A stretch of DNA of 7,590 nucleotides. Origin: Nitrospirae bacterium GWC2_42_7 (GTDB taxonomy: Bacteria; Nitrospirota; Thermodesulfovibrionia; Thermodesulfovibrionales; UBA6898). The stretch lies in assembly GCA_001803645.1 (NCBI GenBank), contig MHDW01000036.1, forward strand, positions 313-7,902. The letters are read 5' to 3'. The position numbers and the translations under genes are program-made. Shown here in pieces: positions 5,623-7,590 of this stretch. Each line of letters starts with the position of its first letter. Within the stretch, counting starts at the first letter, position 1. The notes under the pieces were generated by a model. The model did no database searches, was not told the DNA's origin, and was given only the letters and a program-made list of their open reading frames with translations.

Positions 5623-6944
5623 GATGAAAGTTTCCTTATGATATCAAAAAATGAAGGGAAAGAAATATTTACAGATGATATTCCGTTTATGGTTGTTTTC
5701 CCTTCTGATGCAAGAGCTGCTACTGCCAAAGACATGGCTATTCTGTGGTCTCCATGGCTTTCAACGTCTGCTCCTTTTAATTTTTCATTTCCCGTGATGC
5801 TGAGGCCGTCAGGATATTCTTCTATCTCTGCACCCATTTTTCTGAGTTCTGTTGCAATTGATCTTATCCTGTCGGATTCTTTTACCCGGAGTTCTTCAGC
5901 GCCCCTGATAGTTGTAGTCCCTTCTGCGAATGCAGCTGCAACGCACAGGACAGGAAATTCATCTATCAATGACGGAATTGATTCGCCTGATATCTGAATG
6001 CCTTTCAGCAGAGCCTTGCCTTTGCAGGAAATATCAGCAACAGGTTCGCCGGATACTTCACGCATATTGGAGATCTCTATCTTTGCGCCCATTTTCGAGA
6101 GTACGTCCAGGAGCCCGGTTCGTGTAGGGTTTATTCCAACACCTTTTGCTATGATTTCTGAATCGGGAATCAGAAGGGATGCAATGATAAAGAACGCTGC
6201 AGAAGAAAAATCACCCGGCACCTCCATATCTGCAGGCAGAAGGTCAGCCCCGCCTTTGACTGAAACATTTAGACCGCTGACTTGCAGCCCTGCGCCGAAT
6301 GCAGGCAGCATTCTTTCTGTGTGGTCACGGGACCTTGCAGGCTCAACGATCACGGTTTCGCCTTCGGCATAAAGCCCTGCAAGAAGGATGGATGATTTTA
6401 CCTGAGCGGACGCAACCGGCATTTCATATTTTATCGCGCTTAATCCTGATCCTTTTATGGCTAAAGGCGGATACCTGTTGTTGTCTCTTGCAGATATCCC
6501 TGCTCCCATCATAGTGAGCGGCGTGATCACGCGCGCCATGGGTCTTGTCCTCAAAGAACTATCGCCTGTAAGAACTGAAAGGAAAGGGTTGCCTGAAAGC
6601 ACTCCTGTGATGAGCCTGATCGTTGTTCCGGAGTTTCCGCAGTCTATGATATTCAATGGTTCAGATAAACCATGCAGACCTTTGCCATGTATAACCAGCT
6701 CATAGCTCTCAGCTCTCAGCTCATAGTCAGACGATGATGAAATTCTTTCTTCGATTTGAATGCCGAGGGACCTGAAGGCATTAACAGTGCTTAAGGTATC
6801 TTCTGCCCTGAGGAAATTTCTTACTATACTTTTCCCTTGCGCGAGCGAGGAAAAGAAGACCGCCCTGTGGGATATTGATTTATCCGGCGGCGGAGAGAAT
6901 TCACCCTTGAATATTCTGGGTCTGCTGATATCAATCCTGTCCAA
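5619..6944 (-). CDS. aroA: 3-phosphoshikimate 1-carboxyvinyltransferase (EPSP synthase)
   Basis: Sixth step of the shikimate pathway: joins shikimate-3-phosphate and PEP to EPSP. Full length at 441 residues, two-lobed fold. Motifs: PDKSISHRA at 20-28, CGNSGTTIR at 102-110 (PEP and glyphosate loop), SAQVK at 179-183, RDHTE at 206-210, NPTR at 272-275, the catalytic IDEFP at 327-331 and RVKESDRIR at 353-361. SAQxK, RDHTE and NxTR match the class II (Bacillus/CP4-like) pattern rather than the E. coli class I type. Residues 69-82 form a serine-rich and YELRAESYEL insert encoded by a 28-base heptamer repeat. The start is TTG 6944: it gives the usual 20 or so residues before the PDKS motif, an in-frame TGA lies four codons upstream, and GAGGG precedes it by about six bases. 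It overlaps tyrA by 14 bases. Confidence 0.97.
   Translation of the reverse strand: MDRIDISRPRIFKGEFSPPPDKSISHRAVFFSSLAQGKSIVRNFLRAEDTLSTVNAFRSLGIQIEERISSSSDYELRAESYELVIHGKGLHGLSEPLNIIDCGNSGTTIRLITGVLSGNPFLSVLTGDSSLRTRPMARVITPLTMMGAGISARDNNRYPPLAIKGSGLSAIKYEMPVASAQVKSSILLAGLYAEGETVIVEPARSRDHTERMLPAFGAGLQVSGLNVSVKGGADLLPADMEVPGDFSSAAFFIIASLLIPDSEIIAKGVGINPTRTGLLDVLSKMGAKIEISNMREVSGEPVADISCKGKALLKGIQISGESIPSLIDEFPVLCVAAAFAEGTTTIRGAEELRVKESDRIRSIATELRKMGAEIEEYPDGLSITGNEKLKGADVESHGDHRIAMSLAVAALASEGKTTINGISSVNISFPSFFDIIRKLSS
6697..6724. repeat. Four tandem heptamers inside aroA
   Basis: On the minus strand this 28-base block is four 7-base units in the order ATGAGCT, then GAGAGCT twice, then ATGAGCT. 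It lies wholly in aroA and encodes the stretch around YELRAESYEL, between the strand ending near residue 66 and VIHGKGL. Because it sits in a loop between strands it can be tolerated. Similar AGCTATGAGCT-type repeats occur between genes in some environmental genomes as I recall, so this may be a repeat that entered the coding frame. Confidence 0.8.
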
Positions 6945-7590
6945 TACCTTCCCTCAGTGTCCGGGCTTTCCTGAACTCCTTTTCTATGGAAACAGGATCA
7001 GATGCCCTGAGATACTGGCCAAGCGTCTCCAGATTCTTCTGGAAAACAGAAATCATTTCTATAAGATTCTCCCTGTTCATTATACATATATCTCTCCAGA
7101 GCTCAGGCGAGCTGGAGGCAATCCTTGTTGTGTCCTTAAAACCCTGTCCGCAGAACTTAAGGTGTGATGTATCTATCTCTGCCACAGTATTCATTATATT
7201 ATAAGCTATCAGATGTGGAAGATGGCTGACAGCTGCATAGACCTTATCATGTTTTTCAGGGGTCATGGTTATTACCTCAGATCCGAGGGCTTCCCATAAG
7301 CCGGTAACAGACTGAAGCGGACCTGCATCCGAATTTTCTGTCGGTGTTATTATGCACTTTGCATCCCTGAAGAGTTCTTCGTTTGAGGCGTCGATGCCGG
7401 AGCGGTCGCTGCCTGCAATAGGATGTCCACCGATATAATGAACACCTTCAGGCATGAGCTTTTCGAGCTCATATACGAGCTTTCCCTTTACACTTCCTGC
7501 ATCAGTCACAACAGCGCCTTTTTTAAAAGACCTCGAGGCCTTCCTGACTATATCCTGAAATGAACCAACAGGAGAAGAGAGCATTATAAA
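6931..7590 (-). CDS. tyrA: Prephenate dehydrogenase (N-terminus outside window)
   Basis: Oxidatively decarboxylates prephenate to 4-hydroxyphenylpyruvate, the tyrosine branch after chorismate mutase. 219 codons are visible and the frame stays open to the right edge (it reads FIM before LSSPVG), so the ATG at 7584 is internal. About 60-75 residues are missing, including the GxGxxG start of the nucleotide-binding fold. Visible motifs are SSPVG (end of the Rossmann part), DAGSVKG, GGHPIAGSDRSG with the conserved histidine, SHLPHLIAY with the catalytic-region histidine, and GFKDTTRIASSSPELWRDI. No ACT or chorismate mutase domain follows; the protein ends at GIGQD. The stop at 6931 lies 14 bases inside aroA. 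TyrA beside AroA fits an aromatic amino acid cluster whose upstream members lie outside the window. Confidence 0.96.
   Translation of the reverse strand, partial: FIMLSSPVGSFQDIVRKASRSFKKGAVVTDAGSVKGKLVYELEKLMPEGVHYIGGHPIAGSDRSGIDASNEELFRDAKCIITPTENSDAGPLQSVTGLWEALGSEVITMTPEKHDKVYAAVSHLPHLIAYNIMNTVAEIDTSHLKFCGQGFKDTTRIASSSPELWRDICIMNRENLIEMISVFQKNLETLGQYLRASDPVSIEKEFRKARTLREGIGQD

Noticed and set aside
5638..6705. Several plus-strand open frames of 65-124 codons opposite aroA
   Set aside because: Antisense shadows of a complete and well-recognised aroA; overlapping each other in different frames and low in domain content.

Overview
The window reads almost entirely on the minus strand and looks like part of a bacterial chromosome of moderate GC content. 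Transcribed right to left it holds the 3' part of a prephenate dehydrogenase gene (tyrA), then aroA, cmk, ispH, rpsA, sppA and an IHF/HU gene, then a response regulator with a C-terminal zinc ribbon. After a 190-base gap comes a TetR-family regulator that runs off the left edge. The combination aroA-cmk-ispH-rpsA-sppA-ihfB, the codon usage and the G-rich inverted repeat suggest Nitrospirota or a former deltaproteobacterial lineage. That assignment is inference from gene order, not proof.

Positions 1394-7590 behave as one tightly packed operon. tyrA overlaps aroA by 14 bases, aroA overlaps cmk by 4, cmk-ispH are 3 bases apart, ispH-rpsA 1 base apart, rpsA overlaps sppA by 4, and sppA-ihfB are 11 apart. 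It joins aromatic amino acid synthesis (TyrA, AroA), pyrimidine nucleotide supply (Cmk), the last step of the non-mevalonate isoprenoid pathway (IspH), translation initiation (S1), membrane signal-peptide clean-up (SppA) and nucleoid architecture (IHF/HU). The core order aroA-cmk-rpsA-ihfB is also that of Escherichia coli, so this is an ancient housekeeping arrangement with ispH and sppA added. Three of the genes (aroA, cmk, sppA) begin with TTG, each at an overlap with the preceding gene.

The response regulator (769-1344) lies 49 bases beyond ihfB with its own strong ribosome binding site. It may be read from the operon or separately; I saw no convincing promoter in the gap.

The 588-768 gap holds an 87-base inverted-repeat element (647-733) with 20-base perfect arms and nested hairpins, and a sigma70-like promoter for the TetR gene. 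That promoter runs straight into two tandem palindromes that cover the TetR start codon. They are probably its own operators, on a leaderless or nearly leaderless message.

I found no CRISPR array, tRNA, rRNA, insertion sequence or phage gene. Most of the window is ordinary conserved housekeeping DNA. The points worth a second look are the TetR operator/start layout, the zinc-ribbon response regulator, the heptamer repeat inside aroA, the repeated TTG starts and the G-rich inverted repeat.
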